Below the pieces are notes generated by a model. That model was not told the DNA's origin, ran no database searches, and was given only the letters and a program-made list of their open reading frames with translations. A DNA stretch of 64,000 nucleotides from assembly GCA_023384415.1 (NCBI GenBank), contig JAHDWJ010000029.1, forward strand, positions 1 through 64,000, given 5' to 3'. Each line of letters begins with the position of its first letter. Position 1 is the first letter of the stretch. Source of the stretch: Anaerolineae bacterium. Lineage in GTDB: Bacteria; Chloroflexota; Anaerolineae; Promineifilales; Promineifilaceae. The translations under genes and the position numbers were made by a program. Positions 8,707 to 16,753 of this stretch are shown in pieces.

Positions 8707-8762
8707 GTCACTCTTTCTTACTTCTATCTTGCTGCTTCTGCTTTTGTACGTTAAAGAGTGAC
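8707..8762. repeat. Inverted repeat ahead of the PA14 lipoprotein
   Basis: GTCACTCTTT (8707-8716) and AAAGAGTGAC (8753-8762) are perfect 10-bp arms around a pyrimidine-rich 36-nt loop, ending 25 nt before the PA14 lipoprotein start. A TATAAT at 8669-8674 could be the -10 of its promoter, but no good -35 is seen. The rest of the 8535-8787 spacer shows nothing recognisable. Confidence 0.5.
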
Positions 8763-8787
8763 ATGCCAGCCAAATGAGGATACCAAA

Positions 8788-10401
8788 ATGAATCGTCAAC
8801 CCTATTTCCCGCCAACAAAAAAACAGCCGGCTGCGGCCGCACTGCTGTTCTTTTTCCTCTGTCTCACCCTTTTAGGAATGGCCTGCGGTGGCTCACCCAG
8901 CCGCGAACCCCTGCCCACCCTCGCCAACCTGGCTGTTGTACCCACAGAGGCCCCGACGCTGGTACCAACGATGACCTTGCCTCCCACCTCCACGCCGCCA
9001 ACCCCGGTCACATCAACCTTTACACCAACGAGCGCGGCCGCGACTCCTGGCAGCCCCGATCAACCGACCACCGGTACCATCCCTCCCACCCAGGTCATCA
9101 ATACCCCCATCGTTTTCCCCACCAATACCCGTTTTCTACCGACCAACACCCCCCGGGTGCCAACCAGTACCCCGACTTTTCCGGTAACTTTAACCTTTAC
9201 CCCATCCCCCACCATACCGGCAACCAATACCGCCACAGCCACGGCTACCCCGGCCGCGGCCGCGTGGCGAGGGGAATATTTCAATAACCAGGACCTTTCT
9301 GGCAGCCCCGTTTTTGTGCGTGATGACCCCAACCTGGCTTTCAGTTGGGGTTCTGGCAGCCCTGCGGCTAACTTCCCCGCCGATAACTTCTCTGTGCGTT
9401 GGACACGTACCGTGTTATTTGCTCCAGCCACCTACCGCTTCTACACCCGTGCCGATGACGGAGTGCGGATATGGCTGGATAACGACCTGATTATTAACGA
9501 ATGGCATGAGGCCACCAGCCAGACCTACAGTGCAGAACGTACCGTCTCCGCCGGTAACCACACCATCCGGGTTGAATATTACGAAAACGTAGGCAACGCC
9601 CAAATTCAGGTGTGGTGGGAGCAAGCCGGGCAGTTCCCCCAATGGCGCGGGGAATATTTCCTGGGCACCAATTTGCAAGGGCCGGTACAGCTTTTGCGTA
9701 ATGACGCCGAAATTAATTTCAATTGGGGGCAAGGGGTGCCTGATTCCAGCTTGCCCGCCGATAACTTCTCAGTGCGGTGGACGCGCTCGGTTAATTTTAC
9801 CGCCGGCCGCTACCGGTTCAATGCCCTGGTGGATGATGGCGTTCGCATTTATCTGGATGGTGTGCTGATTTTAGATGATTGGCGTGAGGGGGGTGAGCGC
9901 ACCCTTTTTGTAGAGCGCGATGTGACCGCCGCTACCCATCTGGTTCAGGTAGAGTATTTCGAGGGCACGGGTGAGGCCCGCATTCGTGTCTGGTGGGAGT
10001 TGGTTGAGACAACATCTTTCCCCGATTGGAAAGGAGAGTATTGGGGCAATATGAACCATGCTGGTACGCCAACGGTGACACGTAATGATGTTAATCTTGA
10101 TTTTAATTGGGGGCAGGGCAGCCCGGCCAACGGCATTCCTGTGGATGGGTTTAGCTGCCGCTGGACGCGCACGGTTAATTTAGAAGGCGGCCGCTACCGC
10201 TTTTATGCCCAGGCCAATGATGGGGTGCGTGTCATTGTAGATGGCACTCTTATCATCAATGAATGGCATCTCAGCGATGGCTCAACGGTGTATACCGTTG
10301 AACGAGACCTGACCAACGGCTTACATACTATCATTGTCGAACATTTCGAGGAGACCAACAACGCCCTGATTAAGTTCTGGTATGAACGGATTGGAAATTG
10401 A
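8788..10401 (+). CDS. Surface lipoprotein with three PA14 domains
   Basis: About 537 residues. A signal peptide with a lipobox-like LLGMAC precedes a long Thr/Pro-rich linker (about residues 35-155) that should span the envelope. Three PA14-like beta-barrel domains follow, near residues 160-280, 285-400 and 405-535. Each starts W-(R/K)-G-E-Y and contains (D/G)FS-(V/C)-RWTR, YRFxxxxxDGVR, LI(I/L)(N/D)(E/D)W and IxVxxxExxxxAxIxxWxE. PA14 domains bind carbohydrates or act in adhesion. ATG at 8788 was chosen for its GAGGA Shine-Dalgarno; an in-frame Met at 8758 lacks one. The repeats are similar at DNA level, suggesting internal duplication. Confidence 0.85.
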   Translation: MNRQPYFPPTKKQPAAAALLFFFLCLTLLGMACGGSPSREPLPTLANLAVVPTEAPTLVPTMTLPPTSTPPTPVTSTFTPTSAAATPGSPDQPTTGTIPPTQVINTPIVFPTNTRFLPTNTPRVPTSTPTFPVTLTFTPSPTIPATNTATATATPAAAAWRGEYFNNQDLSGSPVFVRDDPNLAFSWGSGSPAANFPADNFSVRWTRTVLFAPATYRFYTRADDGVRIWLDNDLIINEWHEATSQTYSAERTVSAGNHTIRVEYYENVGNAQIQVWWEQAGQFPQWRGEYFLGTNLQGPVQLLRNDAEINFNWGQGVPDSSLPADNFSVRWTRSVNFTAGRYRFNALVDDGVRIYLDGVLILDDWREGGERTLFVERDVTAATHLVQVEYFEGTGEARIRVWWELVETTSFPDWKGEYWGNMNHAGTPTVTRNDVNLDFNWGQGSPANGIPVDGFSCRWTRTVNLEGGRYRFYAQANDGVRVIVDGTLIINEWHLSDGSTVYTVERDLTNGLHTIIVEHFEETNNALIKFWYERIGN

Positions 10402-10446
10402 GGACGATTGCTATACCCATCGTGGTCATAAAGTGACATTCCACTT

Positions 10447-10483
10447 GGAGACTAGAGACTAGAGACTGGAGACTGGAGACTGG
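10447..10483. repeat. 7-bp tandem repeat (GAGACTA/GAGACTG)n
   Basis: Five tandem copies of GAGACT(A/G) follow the PA14 lipoprotein gene, then a partly complementary stretch (GAGTCTCCAATCTC near 10492). The remainder of the 10402-10697 spacer holds small inverted repeats (CACCGG..CCGGTG near 10623, GAGAAG..CTTCTC near 10645) and a Shine-Dalgarno for the next gene. Confidence 0.75.
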
Positions 10484-10697
10484 TTAATCTCGAGTCTCCA
10501 ATCTCACTGAAAATGCCAGTTTATGACCGTTGGCAGTATATCTTCCACCCTTTTTTACAAATTTGGCTTAACTTCTTCACAACTTCTACATAATCGTGGG
10601 CTATTCTTTGTTTATGACAGCTCACCGGTCAGGCCGGTGGTAATGAGAAGGACCGTTCTTCTCAGTTAGAGTGATTCATAAACAAAGGAGCATGAAC

Positions 10698-11540
10698 ATG
10701 AAAACTTTTCTCAAAATAGCCGGTATTGGTCTCTTTTTGGTAGCCCTGGTTGCCGCCGTGGGGGCCGGGTTTGCGGCCGCGCAAGCTCAAAACAACACCG
10801 CTGCTGGTGACGCGGCCGCGTCCACCTTTTCCCCCCGCCAGGTTGTCTGGGCTTTGGCTAACCAGGTCACGGGGCAAGAAACCCCAATGGGGCCTGGCCC
10901 TCACCGGGGCGGACACGGGTTTGGTCTGGCGCAGGGTCTCATTGACCACAAAGCGATTATGGCTGACGCCCTGGGCATCACCGTTGAAGAGCTGGAAGCG
11001 GCCCACGCTGAAGGCAAACGGCTGCCCGAACTGGTCGCCGAACTAGGCTTAGACCTGGACACGGTACGGGCCAATATCCACGCCGGGCTGACCGAAGCGA
11101 TTAACCAGGCTGTGACTGATGGCACCATCACCCAAGCTCAGGCCGATATGATGCTGCAGCGGCTGGAAATGCGTACCCTGGCTCATGAACTCATTGATAT
11201 GCAGGCCATTGTCGCCGACGCCCTGGGTATCACTGTTGAAGAATTAGAGGCCGCTCGCGCTGAAGGCAAAACTATCCCCCAACTGATTGACGAACTGGGG
11301 TTGGATCGGGTTGAAGTTCGAGAAAGCATTCGCGCCGGCCGCGAAGCAGCTATTAACCAGGCGTTAGCAGAAGGCACCATCACCCAAGAACAGGCGGATT
11401 GGCTGCTAAATCAGGGTGGCCGTGGTGCTGGTAGAGGGTTTGGTGGGCCAGGCGGCCGCGGCGGACATCATGGCTTTGGCGGGGATTGTCCTAACATGAT
11501 CCCCAGTGACACCGAAACCATCCCTACTGACGAAGCCTAA
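10698..11540 (+). CDS. Secreted protein with two repeated helical domains and Gly-rich tail
   Basis: About 280 residues. A signal peptide (LKIAGIGLFLVALVAAVGAG, cleavage near AAAQA) leads to two copies of a ~65-residue helical module beginning ADALGITVEELEAAxAEGK and ending GTIT(Q)AQAD (about residues 90-160 and 170-240). The tail is Gly/Arg/His-rich (GGRGAGRGFGGPGGRGGHHG). The module resembles small exported DUF2680-like repeats of unknown role. The His/Gly tail could bind metal. ATG at 10698 has AAAGGAG at a good distance; the ATG six bases upstream is too close to it. An intrinsic terminator follows, so it is separate from the two-component genes downstream, though they could sense or control it. 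Confidence 0.75.
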   Translation: MKTFLKIAGIGLFLVALVAAVGAGFAAAQAQNNTAAGDAAASTFSPRQVVWALANQVTGQETPMGPGPHRGGHGFGLAQGLIDHKAIMADALGITVEELEAAHAEGKRLPELVAELGLDLDTVRANIHAGLTEAINQAVTDGTITQAQADMMLQRLEMRTLAHELIDMQAIVADALGITVEELEAARAEGKTIPQLIDELGLDRVEVRESIRAGREAAINQALAEGTITQEQADWLLNQGGRGAGRGFGGPGGRGGHHGFGGDCPNMIPSDTETIPTDEA

Positions 11541-11561
11541 TCATTTTCTCCTCTTTGCTCA

Positions 11562-11598
11562 GGTGACAATCATCAAGTTGGTGATTGCCACCTTTTTT
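11562..11598 (+). terminator. Intrinsic terminator after the repeat-domain secreted protein
   Basis: GGTGACAATCA pairs with TGATTGCCACC (one mismatch) around a short loop, followed by TTTTTT. It ends the 10698-11540 transcript before the response-regulator gene. Confidence 0.85.
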
Positions 11599-11644
11599 AG
11601 TTTGCGAGTGAGCGAGTAGGATTTGCTCACTGCCAGCCGCTAAT

Positions 11645-12331
11645 ATGTCCCAAACCATCCTTCTTGTTGACGATGAACCACGCCTGCTTTCTTTGGTGAA
11701 AGCGTATTTGACCCAGGCCGGCTACAAAGTTCTCACCGCACCCAATGGCCGGGAAGCCCTGGTTGTCTCGCGCCAGGAAAAGCCTGATCTTATTGTTCTG
11801 GATATTATGATGCCGGAGATGGATGGGTATGAGTTCATGCGCCGCCATCGGCAGGAACGCAACACCCCCATTATTTTGCTGACCGCTCGCGTGGAAGAAG
11901 AGGATCGGGTGATTGGCCTGGAATTAGGGGCAGATGATTATGTCAATAAGCCATTCAGCCCCCGTGAGCTAACAGCCAGAGTACGGGCTTTACTGCGCCG
12001 GGTCAACGCTGCCCCTTTAGAGGAAGATATATTACAAATGGGGGAGATTCGGCTCAACCGTGCCAGCCATCTGGTGAAAGTAGGGGAACAGACGGTAGAT
12101 TTAACTCCCTCAGAGTTTGCCTTGTTGGCTACCCTGCTGCAAACGGCAGGTCGGGCCTTTAGCCGGGCGGAGCTGCTGTCCCATCTGCCGGGGGATAATT
12201 GGGAGGGGATGGAGCGGACTATTGATGTGCATATCAAAAATTTGCGCTTGAAATTAGGGGATGACCCTCGCCAACCCCGGTATATTGAGACGGTGTATGG
12301 AGTGGGGTATAGGATGAGGAGTGAGGAGTGA
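11645..12331 (+). CDS. OmpR-family response regulator
   Basis: 228 residues. The N-terminal receiver domain has the acidic pocket (LLVDDEP), phosphoacceptor Asp53 in VLDIMMPEMDGYE, the LTAR switch and Lys in DDYVNKPFSP. A C-terminal winged helix follows (about residues 130-226; SEFALLATLLQTAGRAFSRA, IDVHIKNLRLKLGDDP, YIETVYGVGYRM). It should bind direct-repeat DNA sites as a phosphorylated dimer. It is followed 39 nt later by its histidine kinase. No nearby operator was identified, so targets are unknown. Confidence 0.95.
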   Translation: MSQTILLVDDEPRLLSLVKAYLTQAGYKVLTAPNGREALVVSRQEKPDLIVLDIMMPEMDGYEFMRRHRQERNTPIILLTARVEEEDRVIGLELGADDYVNKPFSPRELTARVRALLRRVNAAPLEEDILQMGEIRLNRASHLVKVGEQTVDLTPSEFALLATLLQTAGRAFSRAELLSHLPGDNWEGMERTIDVHIKNLRLKLGDDPRQPRYIETVYGVGYRMRSEE

Positions 12332-12370
12332 GCAGTGGGTTATTACGGCTAACTGCGCCAAAGGTGAAAT

Positions 12371-13720
12371 ATGACGCGGCCGCTGGCGGTTAAATTGGTC
12401 CTGGCTTTTATGGCTGTTAGCCTGGCGGGGATTGTTCTGGTGGCGATCCTGGCCCGGCGCATTTCCGGGCGGGCATTTGAGACGGTCACAGCTTCTCAGA
12501 GCGTCCTTAACCTGGCCGATAGTTTGGCTGATTATTATGCACGCACGGGCAGTTGGACTGGAGTAGAGGAGTTGGTGATTGAGCGGGCTGGCCCCGGTAT
12601 GGGTGGGGGGCAGGGGCGGCGATTTGCCCTGGCTGAACAAGAAGGGCGTATCCTGGTGCCAGGGGCCGGGTATCCGCGCCAGGTCCGCTTAAATGAGGAG
12701 CAGTTGGCTGTGGGTGTTCCTATTGTGGTGCGGGGAGAACAGGTTGGTACGCTGCTGGTGGGCGGTACAGCCCATGCCGCAATGATGGGCACCCAGCCGC
12801 GCACCCAATTTGAGGCTAATTTGATCCCTGGGCTGGGGCTGGCGGCTTTGGGCGCGGCCGCTTTTGCGGCTGTTTTGGGGGTTGTTTTAGCCCGGAATCT
12901 GACCCGGCCCTTGCAAGAGTTGACTGCCGCCACCCGCGCCGTGGCCAAAGGGGAGTTAGGGGTTGAAGTTCCGGTTCGTTCGCAAGATGAAATTGGGGAG
13001 TTGGCCTACGCCTTTAATCAGATGAATGGGGAATTGGCTCGCGGCCGCCAACTGCGCCGGCAAATGACGGCTGATATTGCCCATGAGTTACGCACCCCGT
13101 TAAGTTTAATTTTAGGCCACGCGGAAGCCTTACAAGAAGGGGTGCTGCCACCCACGCCAGAGACGTTTGCTATTATCCATGATGAGGCCCGCCGCCTGAA
13201 CCGGCTGGTAGATGATTTACGTACTCTCTCGCTGGTGGATGCCGGGGAGCTGCCGCTGCGGCTGCGTCCCTCATCTTCGCAGGAGATATTGACGAGCGCG
13301 GCCGCATCCTTTCGCCCTTATGCCACCAGTAAACAGGTAGAACTGCTTACTGAAATTGAGCCAGATTTGCCCGATCTGTTGGTGGACCCAGATCGAATGG
13401 CCCAGGTGGTGGGAAATCTATTGGCCAATGCCCTGCGCTATACCCCAGAACGCGGCCGCGTTGTCTTGCGCGCTCACCGCCATCCCGAAGGAGTACAGTG
13501 GCAGGTGCAAGACAGCGGCCCCGGTATCGCTCCGGAACAACTGCCTCACCTTTTTGATCGGTTTTACAAAGCGGATAAAGCCCGAGAACGGGGCGAAGCC
13601 GGGTCTGGCCTGGGATTAGCCATTGCCCGCTCCCTGGTAGAAGCCCATCGCGGCCGCTTGTGGGCCGAAAGCCAGCCAGGTTATGGAGCTACTTTTTGTA
13701 TCCTGCTGGAGAATAGTTAA
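12371..13720 (+). CDS. Membrane sensor histidine kinase
   Basis: 449 residues. TM1 (LVLAFMAVSLAGIVLVAILA) is followed by an extracytoplasmic sensor of about 125 residues and TM2 near residue 160 (LGAAAFAAVLGVVLA). HAMP spans about 178-230 (NLTRPLQELTAATRAV). HisKA carries phosphoacceptor His238 in DIAHELRTPLS. The HATPase domain has N, G1 and G2 boxes (VGNLLANALRYTP, DSGPGIA, GSGLGLAIAR). It should phosphorylate the upstream response regulator. The signal is unknown; the sensor loop has no recognisable domain. Five GCGGCCGC sites lie within the gene. Confidence 0.93.
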   Translation: MTRPLAVKLVLAFMAVSLAGIVLVAILARRISGRAFETVTASQSVLNLADSLADYYARTGSWTGVEELVIERAGPGMGGGQGRRFALAEQEGRILVPGAGYPRQVRLNEEQLAVGVPIVVRGEQVGTLLVGGTAHAAMMGTQPRTQFEANLIPGLGLAALGAAAFAAVLGVVLARNLTRPLQELTAATRAVAKGELGVEVPVRSQDEIGELAYAFNQMNGELARGRQLRRQMTADIAHELRTPLSLILGHAEALQEGVLPPTPETFAIIHDEARRLNRLVDDLRTLSLVDAGELPLRLRPSSSQEILTSAAASFRPYATSKQVELLTEIEPDLPDLLVDPDRMAQVVGNLLANALRYTPERGRVVLRAHRHPEGVQWQVQDSGPGIAPEQLPHLFDRFYKADKARERGEAGSGLGLAIARSLVEAHRGRLWAESQPGYGATFCILLENS

Positions 13721-13752
13721 TGGGTGAATGGGTGAATGGGTGAATGGTTAAT
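13720..13752. repeat. 8-bp tandem repeat (GGGTGAAT)n after kinase stop
   Basis: Three copies of GGGTGAAT directly abut the TAA stop of the kinase and end GGTGAATGGTTAATG. The same terminal sequence ends the repeat at 20056-20102. Confidence 0.75.
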
Positions 13753-13770
13753 GTGGCCTACTCGCCCCCT

Positions 13771-14538
13771 CTAAAACCGCAGCGACAAACAGCTTAGCCC
13801 TCCATCCATCTTGCGAAACTCTGACATATCCAGCGTAATTACCGTGTACCCTCGCTTCTGCAAGGTTGTCTCTAGTTGGGGATAGCCAGTCGGGAGCAAG
13901 ACGTGATCATTAACGCGAATGCAGTTGGCTGCATAAGCTTCTTCGGGTTGGGGGACAATTTGTTCAAACCCCTTAAACGCCTCGTGCCCGGCCAACGCTT
14001 CATGCAGTACCAGCCGGTTATCCCCCAGGTAGCTCAGGCCAGTTTTGAGATGCAGCAGTTCCGGCAGGCCACGAATATCCACACAACTGGCGGTAAACCC
14101 ATTCTCTTGCAACCATCCCACCAACTGCTGCGCTCCCCGCTCATTCGTTCGCGCCGAGAGGCCGATAAAAAAATGCTCCTCCGCCTGACATACATCCCCT
14201 CCATCTAGAGTGCCAGCTTTCATAATGGTTAGTTCTGGGTAAAACTGGCCGAGAATTGAGGCGATACCATTGACTTCACCCATCCGGCTGGGGGCACCGG
14301 GGCGGGTCAGGAGAGCGCACGTCTCGGTGACGATGGCCGTATCTTCGACGAAGGTGGAATCTGGGAAGTTGGGGTTGGCGCGCAGGCGGATAAGATCAAG
14401 GCCACACTGCTCCAGGGCCTGGCAATATTCTTCATGTTGGAGTAAAGCCAGATCAACATCGGGTCGGCCTAATTTAGCGGTAGTGATTCCTTGAGCAAAG
14501 GTTGTGGCTGGCGGCCGCACAATGGCCTGACTTAACAT
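13771..14538 (-). CDS. ddaH: Dimethylarginine dimethylaminohydrolase (amidinotransferase superfamily)
   Basis: 255 residues, the usual DDAH length. Expected activity is hydrolysis of methylated arginine to citrulline plus methylamine, in the cytoplasm. The catalytic set is visible: FVEDTA (about 63-68), LDGGDV (111-116), His163 in LLHLKTGLS and nucleophile Cys250 in DGGLSCLSLRF at the C-terminus. Related arginine deiminases are much longer, which favours DDAH or a small citrulline-forming relative. The gene is monocistronic, convergent with the upstream kinase. The start ATG has no clear Shine-Dalgarno. Confidence 0.85.
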   Translation of the reverse strand: MLSQAIVRPPATTFAQGITTAKLGRPDVDLALLQHEEYCQALEQCGLDLIRLRANPNFPDSTFVEDTAIVTETCALLTRPGAPSRMGEVNGIASILGQFYPELTIMKAGTLDGGDVCQAEEHFFIGLSARTNERGAQQLVGWLQENGFTASCVDIRGLPELLHLKTGLSYLGDNRLVLHEALAGHEAFKGFEQIVPQPEEAYAANCIRVNDHVLLPTGYPQLETTLQKRGYTVITLDMSEFRKMDGGLSCLSLRF

Positions 14539-14712
14539 TATTGCTTCTCCTGTTCCAGTTTACTCGGTCTCATTGGTGGGGTTTAGGAAAGACACAATGC
14601 GGGTGTGTCCACATACCGCTGCGGAATATTCGATTCAAAATAGGCCGATACCCGCAAATCCCCACTATTTATCGAAACGAGAATAAGGGATTTTGGAGAA
14701 GTGGTCAAGACC

Positions 14713-15186
14713 TCAAATTTTTTGGGGGTTACGCCCGGTCAAATTGAACAGCCAGCGCATACATTTATGCCCAAAATCTACTGGCTCACAGAACATCATC
14801 GGGCAGGCCCCCGGAATGACTTGAATGCCATGTTCCTGACAGTAGGCAACTGCCTCATCGGAGACGCTGCCACTGGTAAGGGAGCGGTGCATCCAGACAT
14901 GGCGCACCCCGGCCTGGGCACATTCGCGGACGATTTGTTCTGTGACCTGGGGGGTGGTTGCCAGAACGACCCCTTCTACGCCGCCGGGGATGGCCTGCAA
15001 GTTAGGGTAACAAGGGTCGCCTTCAATTTCGTTGGCATGGGGGTTGAGGGCGAACACCTGGTAGCCGGTTTCACGCAGTTTGCGGTAAATCAGGTTGGCC
15101 GCATCAGGCTGGCTGCGGGATACTCCAGCTACAGCGATTCGTTTGAGGTTAAGGAAGGTGGCGGCCGCGTCGTTTAAGGTACGCAT
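14713..15186 (-). CDS. CoA-binding (Rossmann) domain protein
   Basis: 157 residues, one CoA_binding_2 domain. IAVAGVSRSQPDAANLIYR is the nucleotide-binding loop, followed by VFALNPHANEIEGDPCYPNL, VVLATTPQ and HVWMHRSLTSGSVSDEAV, all typical of the YccU-type family. The C-terminal PGACPMMFCEPVDFGHKC is also family-typical. It probably binds CoA or an acyl-CoA; the physiological role of the family is unclear. ATG at 15186 has a good AAGGAG site; upstream in-frame codons do not look coding. Confidence 0.85.
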   Translation of the reverse strand: MRTLNDAAATFLNLKRIAVAGVSRSQPDAANLIYRKLRETGYQVFALNPHANEIEGDPCYPNLQAIPGGVEGVVLATTPQVTEQIVRECAQAGVRHVWMHRSLTSGSVSDEAVAYCQEHGIQVIPGACPMMFCEPVDFGHKCMRWLFNLTGRNPQKI

Positions 15187-15366
15187 GGTTGGCTCCTTAT
15201 GAATTACGACGAATGTGACTTTGTGGGGTAGATTGTGAAACCTGAACCCCAAAGCCTCATTATGACATGGTAACACTGGTGATTAAAGTGATCTTTCGCA
15301 GCTATGGATGTGAGGAACGTCATCTGGTTTCATCAGGCTGAGGTAAATAGTGACAACAAGGAATTT

Positions 15367-15490
15367 GAGGAAGGAGCAAAGAGGAAGGAGCAAAGACGAA
15401 GGAGCAAAGACGAAGGAGCAAAGAGGAAGGAGCAAATATGGGTTGTTTAATCGTTTGCCGTGACAACAATGAATTTGAGGAAGGAGCAAA
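15367..15490. repeat. 14-bp tandem repeat GA(G/C)GAAGGAGCAAA in a 480-bp spacer
   Basis: Five tandem 14-bp units (15367-15436) follow TGACAACAAGGAATTT. A second TGACAACAATGAATTT with a single unit lies at 15461-15490, so the block is also a direct repeat. Each unit contains GAAGGAG, which looks like a ribosome-binding site but is not followed by a start. The rest of the 15187-15667 spacer shows no gene or clear promoter. It is not a CRISPR: there are no unique spacers. Confidence 0.85.
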
Positions 15491-15667
15491 GTTGGCTTTC
15501 TTTCGTTTGTTCCTTTAATTCGTTGTTATCCTTCTCTTAAAATTCACTTGAACCACACCCAAATTTAGTAAGCTGTTCCTTTCTGATGGTTTTCTGATAC
15601 CCCTTTACCGTCTATCAGAGATAATTTTCCCTGGGGTGCAACCACCATCACTGACATAAGGGGTATC

Positions 15668-16510
15668 ATGTACAACAAAACTGTTATCATCACGGGGGCG
15701 AATGCGGGGCTGGGCCGGGTTACAGCCCTGGAATTAGCTAAAATGGGGGCGCATATCATTATGGTTTGCCGGGACAAAGAGCGGGGCGCGGCCGCGCAGC
15801 AAGCCATTATCGCCCAATCCGGCAGTAAAAAGGTAGACTTGCTCCTGGCCGATCTGTCCCGGCAGCAGGATATTCACATCCTGGCGGCGACCATTCGGCA
15901 AAAAGTTGACCGGCTGGATGTGTTGGTCAACAACGCGGGCGTCTATTTCGCGGACCGGCAGTTGACCGCCGACGGTTTAGAACGTACCTTCGCCCTCAAC
16001 CATATCGGCTATTTTTTATTGACCAACCTGCTCCTGGATTTGCTTCAAGCGTCTGCTCCCAGCCGGATTGTCAATGTCTCATCCGATGCCCACCGTCAGG
16101 CAAAGCTTGATTTCACCGACTTACAGAATGAGCGGCGGTATCGTGGCTTTAACGTATATGGCCAATCGAAGTTGGCTAATCTGTATTTCACCTATGAACT
16201 GGCCCGGCGGCTGGAAGGCCCCGCAGTCACGGTCAATGCCTTGCACCCCGGTTTCGTGGCGACCAATTTTGCCACCAATAATGGCTGGTTATATCGTCTG
16301 GGGATGCGGCTGGTGCGGCCGCTGACCCTTAATGATCAGGAAGGGGCCGCCACCCAGATTTATCTGGCCTCGTCTCCAGAGGTTGAGGGGGTGACAGGGC
16401 AATATTTCACCCGCCAGAAAGCGGTACGCTCCTCAGCAGTCTCTTATGATGTCGCGGCCGCGCAGCAGCTTTGGCAAATAAGTGCCTCATTAACCGGCGT
16501 GGGTGGTTAG
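15668..16510 (+). CDS. Short-chain dehydrogenase/reductase (retinol dehydrogenase-like)
   Basis: 280 residues, classical SDR. TGANAGLG is the NAD(P)-binding Gly motif, VCRDKERG suggests NADP preference, LVNNAGVYFADRQ follows, catalytic Ser lies in IVNVSSDAHRQ, and the YGQSKLAN segment holds Tyr and Lys. LHPGFVATNF is the usual loop after the active site. Overall it resembles the retinol dehydrogenase 11-14/WWOX-like group, which act on lipophilic alcohols or aldehydes. It stands alone in its transcription unit; a weak AAGGGG precedes the start. Confidence 0.88.
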   Translation: MYNKTVIITGANAGLGRVTALELAKMGAHIIMVCRDKERGAAAQQAIIAQSGSKKVDLLLADLSRQQDIHILAATIRQKVDRLDVLVNNAGVYFADRQLTADGLERTFALNHIGYFLLTNLLLDLLQASAPSRIVNVSSDAHRQAKLDFTDLQNERRYRGFNVYGQSKLANLYFTYELARRLEGPAVTVNALHPGFVATNFATNNGWLYRLGMRLVRPLTLNDQEGAATQIYLASSPEVEGVTGQYFTRQKAVRSSAVSYDVAAAQQLWQISASLTGVGG

Positions 16511-16513
16511 GCG

Positions 16514-16753
16514 CTTACGAGTCAACTTCTGGTCCAAAAAACAAGAACTGATCCACCGATGACCCAGATTTTCACCGATAAAAAATCGCAACTATTCACC
16601 GCCAAGACGCAAAGAACACAAAGAACTTGAGTAATTTCTTGGCGTTCTTAGCGTCTTAGCGGTTCCATATCCAGAGAACCTGAATAGTTACAAAAAATCT
16701 GTGTTCATCGGTGAAATCTGTGGATAAATCTCTGCTCGCCTGTCCAGGTTAGG
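16514..16753. repeat. A-type repeat, copy 1, interrupted by a B element
   Basis: The left part (CTTACGAGTCAACTTCT .. CCAGATTTTCACCGAT) and right part (AATCTGTGTTCATCGGTGAA .. TGTCCAGGTTAGG) match the uninterrupted copy at 37074-37206. The B element at 16588-16691 sits between them. The right end overlaps the TAA stop codon of the LysM lipoprotein gene. Confidence 0.75.
16588..16691. repeat. B-type inverted-repeat element, copy 2 (104 bp), nested
   Basis: Terminal inverted repeats GCAACTATTC and GAATAGTTAC bound an inner palindrome ACCGCCAAGACGCAAAGAAC / GGCGTTCTTAGCGTCTTAGC. It splits an A-type repeat, so it probably inserted later. Confidence 0.8.

Noticed and set aside
14560..14700. tRNA-like look of the gap upstream of the dimethylargininase gene
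   Set aside because: A GATTCAAAAT stretch recalls a T-loop, but no cloverleaf with an acceptor stem could be drawn.
15283..15489. Leu-rich minus-strand ORF
   Set aside because: It is the reverse translation of the 14-bp tandem array.
15367..15490. Regular direct repeats that could be taken for a CRISPR array
   Set aside because: Units are contiguous 14-mers without unique spacers and no cas genes are present.
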